Part shown: positions 5,828 through 8,050 of the stretch, in pieces
How the letters are laid out: every line of letters starts with the position of its first letter
How positions within the stretch are numbered: position 1 is the stretch's first letter
Assembly: GCA_964469765.1 (NCBI GenBank)
Contig: CAYYAU010000040.1
Span: forward strand, 543 to 8,592
DNA length: 8,050 bases
Direction: 5' to 3'
Origin: CAYYAU01 sp964469765 [NCBI: uncultured Clostridia bacterium]
GTDB taxonomy: Bacteria; UBA6262; WVXT01; CAYYAU01
The notes under the pieces: generated by a model
What the model saw: only the letters and a program-made list of their open reading frames with translations
Database searches by the model: none
What the model was told of the DNA's origin: nothing
Position numbers and translations under genes: made by a program

Positions 5828-8050
5828 TTACACAACTGCAACATTCTTTCTAAATTTGACAGAGATGACCTTTGATATACCAGACTCTTCCATTACTATT
5901 CCATAAAGCACATCTGCTTTTTCCATAGTCTTTTTATTGTGAGTAACAAGCAGAAATTGAGTAGTTTGACTAAACTCTTCAATCAAATGAATAAATCGAG
6001 AAAGGTTAATGTCATCCAAGGGAGAGTCTATCTCGTCTAATATACAAAATGGTGAGGACTTAACTTTAAACAAAGCAAACAAAAGAGCAATTGTAGAAAG
6101 TGTTTTTTCTCCTCTAGAAAGCAATGATAAACGTTGTAGTTTCTTACCAGAAGGTTGTGCAAGAATATCCACGCCAGTTTCTAAAAGATTTCCTTCATTA
6201 GTTAAGATTAAATCGGCCTTGCCTCCTTCAAACAAATTGGCAAATAATTCCTTAAAATTCTCTCTCACTTTTTCAAATATATCTTTAAATTGCACTTTAC
6301 ATTTAGTATTAATCTGAGAAATAAGTTTATTAAGGTCATCTTCAGCATTAATCAAGTCTTCTCTTTGTTTATTTAAAAACTCGTATTGCTGCGAAATTTT
6401 CTCATATTCTTCAGGTGCTGCAAGATTCACAGCTCCCATAGATTCTATCTGCCTTTTTAACCTCTCTTTTTCAGAAGAATCAATATCCTCTTCAAAATAC
6501 TCGTTAATAGATTGCTCAATACTTAAACCAAAATTCTCATGAAGTCGCTTTGTAATCTCACTCAATTGAAATTGAAAATTCTTTAAATCAACTCTTTTCT
6601 GTTCGAGTATTTTTTCCTGTATAGAAAGCTCTTTCCTTTTTTCTTTTACCAACTTATCCAACTCTTGGATTTGAGTTGATATTACTTCTTTTTCTTCGCT
6701 ATTTCTCTTCAGTAGCTCCTTATAATGCTTCTGTTTATCATAAGAATGTGTTATCCTCTCTTCATCTTCTTTCTCTTGAGTGGAAATTTCTTTTAATTTA
6801 TCTTCAAAAGAAATAATCTCCTCTTGTAATGACAATACTTCTTTTTGAGTTTTATTAAATTCCTCATTTAAACGATTTTTCTCGTTTTTAATCCATTTTT
6901 CCTTTTCTTCTGTTTTAACAACCAACGACTCCAAAACATTCAATCTATCCTGCTTCTGTTTTCTTCTTGAAGAAAATTCATAAATCTCTCTTTCTAGATT
7001 TTCAATCTCTTTATGCAACTGAGAATGTTGGATTTCTTTACTCTGTAAACTATCTATCAAGGAAGCTAACTCATTATTCTTAACACTTACATTTTCTTTC
7101 TGTAAAACCTTTTCTTTTTCTTCTTTTATATGGTGTAATTTCTTAACTAAACTACCCATATTGTTATTTAATTGCTCTAAAAGTGCTTGATTCTCTAACA
7201 TCTCCATTTTTAATTTAATATAGTCTTCTTTTAAACTTATAATTTGCAATTCTCTTTCTTTAATTATATTTTCCAAATTAGTTTTTTCCTTTAGTTTTTC
7301 ATCTAATACTTTCTTAATCTCTTTAATATTGGCTTTGATGAACTCTAACTTACTGAATAAATTAATCTCACCACTTTCACTTCCACCTTTTATCATCCCA
7401 GAAGAATAAATGATATCTCCTTCTTCTGTAATTAACCCAATATCTCTGTTGTGGTTCTTTTTAGTTTCAACTATTGATTTACCATTACTCAAAAATAAAT
7501 CTCCAAAAAGCAGGTTAACCGCTGGTTCCAATTCAGATGGATAATCTAACTTCTCTTTAAGAGGTAATCCTTCAAAGAAAGGAAAATCTGTCACATTAAT
7601 ATCGGATAAGGGAAGAAAAGTAAGATACCCCTTTTTTTCTTGTTTCAAATAAGAAATTGCCTCTTTAGCTGAACTCTGTGTATTGCAAACTACATAATGA
7701 AGCCCTTCTCCTACTGCTTTCTGAATTGCTGGAAAATATTCCTGTGGGAACTTAATTAAATCAATAATTCTTCCATAAATTCCATTTATATTTTTATCTA
7801 AAAGTTCTTTAACTATTCTTTCCTCTTTAAATTGTGTTTTCTCTAAAGACTCTAAATACGAACTATTTTTATTAAACTCCAAGAAAAGAGCCTCAATCTC
7901 TTTTTGTAAATTCTCAAAGATCTCTATTTGTTCTTTCTTATTCTTTTCTATCTTTATTATATCTTCTTTTCTTTCTGCTAAAATCTGTTTTTTTCCTTCA
8001 ATAGATTTAATTTTATTATTAATCTCTTTTTTTAATCTTTCAATCTCCTT
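5828..8050 (-). CDS. smc: Chromosome partition protein SMC, hinge to C-terminus (5' end outside window)
   Basis: The frame stays open from base 8050 to a stop at 5828-5830, giving the last 740 residues. An internal TTG at 7882 is not the true start, since the 56 codons to its right continue the coiled coil. In visible numbering, residues 1 to about 88 are the end of the first coiled-coil arm. The hinge (about 90-226) includes GIYGRIIDLI and TFLPLSDI and ends with SGMIKGG. The second arm runs to about 540, and the C-terminal head (AVNLAAPEEYE onward) carries the signature LSRGEK at 644-649, Walker B ILDEID with D672 and E673, and the switch histidine H704 in LVTHNKKTM. Walker A and about 400 or more residues would be to the right. 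SMC dimers load on DNA with ScpA/ScpB and organise and segregate the chromosome. The signature has Arg for the usual Gly at its third position. The gene appears to lead into an envelope and signalling operon. Confidence 0.96.
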   Translation of the reverse strand, partial: KEIERLKKEINNKIKSIEGKKQILAERKEDIIKIEKNKKEQIEIFENLQKEIEALFLEFNKNSSYLESLEKTQFKEERIVKELLDKNINGIYGRIIDLIKFPQEYFPAIQKAVGEGLHYVVCNTQSSAKEAISYLKQEKKGYLTFLPLSDINVTDFPFFEGLPLKEKLDYPSELEPAVNLLFGDLFLSNGKSIVETKKNHNRDIGLITEEGDIIYSSGMIKGGSESGEINLFSKLEFIKANIKEIKKVLDEKLKEKTNLENIIKERELQIISLKEDYIKLKMEMLENQALLEQLNNNMGSLVKKLHHIKEEKEKVLQKENVSVKNNELASLIDSLQSKEIQHSQLHKEIENLEREIYEFSSRRKQKQDRLNVLESLVVKTEEKEKWIKNEKNRLNEEFNKTQKEVLSLQEEIISFEDKLKEISTQEKEDEERITHSYDKQKHYKELLKRNSEEKEVISTQIQELDKLVKEKRKELSIQEKILEQKRVDLKNFQFQLSEITKRLHENFGLSIEQSINEYFEEDIDSSEKERLKRQIESMGAVNLAAPEEYEKISQQYEFLNKQREDLINAEDDLNKLISQINTKCKVQFKDIFEKVRENFKELFANLFEGGKADLILTNEGNLLETGVDILAQPSGKKLQRLSLLSRGEKTLSTIALLFALFKVKSSPFCILDEIDSPLDDINLSRFIHLIEEFSQTTQFLLVTHNKKTMEKADVLYGIVMEESGISKVISVKFRKNVAVV

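Noticed and set aside
6009-6317. Plus-strand open frame of about 102 codons inside smc
   Set aside because: It lies opposite the conserved SMC head coding region, so it is a mirror of that gene with no independent support.
6400-7350. Apparent repetitive low-complexity A/T pattern
   Set aside because: It is explained by the Glu/Lys/Leu-rich heptads of the SMC coiled coil and is not a DNA repeat array or CRISPR.
5828-7882. Reading the SMC frame as a separate gene starting at the TTG at 7882
   Set aside because: The frame stays open to 8050 and the added 56 residues continue the coiled coil leading into the hinge, so the TTG is an internal Leu codon.

Overview
The window is AT-rich (roughly 30% G+C by eye) and bacterial. 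Every gene I can support lies on the minus strand, so transcription runs from right to left. The lineage cannot be fixed from the sequence. The low G+C, good Shine-Dalgarno sites and the mix of a Ser/Thr kinase, a small lipoprotein and envelope functions would fit a deep-branching, Gram-negative-like, uncultured group, but that is inference. I see no tRNA, rRNA, CRISPR array, insertion sequence or clear rho-independent terminator.

The right part (8050 to about 3429) is a tight four-gene run. It starts with the hinge, second coiled-coil arm and C-terminal ATPase half of SMC, whose start lies beyond base 8050. Then come a WecG/TagA/CpsF-family glycosyltransferase, a calcineurin-like metallophosphoesterase and a Ser/Thr protein kinase with a C-terminal membrane anchor. 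The junctions are TAA-ATG, a few bases, and TGA-ATG, which argues for one mRNA with coupled translation. The kinase and the phosphoesterase make a plausible phosphorylation/dephosphorylation pair.

The middle part (3368 to 2800) holds two small exported proteins. One is a 66-residue predicted lipoprotein with two WVPGHW repeats, preceded by a hairpin that abuts its ribosome binding site. The other is an unrecognised 117-residue lysine-rich protein with an N-terminal hydrophobic segment. A 164-base AT-rich gap follows and may carry the promoter of the next unit.

The left part (2635 to 1) is a MoxR-type AAA+ ATPase, a DUF58 protein with a vWA-like metal-binding motif, and the first 228 residues of a membrane-anchored protein that combines TPR-like helices with a SurA/PrsA-type chaperone domain and runs off the left edge. 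MoxR plus DUF58 is a well-known pair in which the ATPase is thought to act on the metal-binding partner during assembly or maturation of envelope or enzyme complexes. The third gene suggests that here the pair works on exported proteins.

Most of the window is therefore conserved housekeeping and envelope biology. The points worth a second look are the shortened N-lobe and altered motifs of the kinase, an Asp-to-Glu change at the presumed catalytic site of the glycosyltransferase, the unusual third gene in the MoxR-DUF58 unit, and the two small exported proteins.
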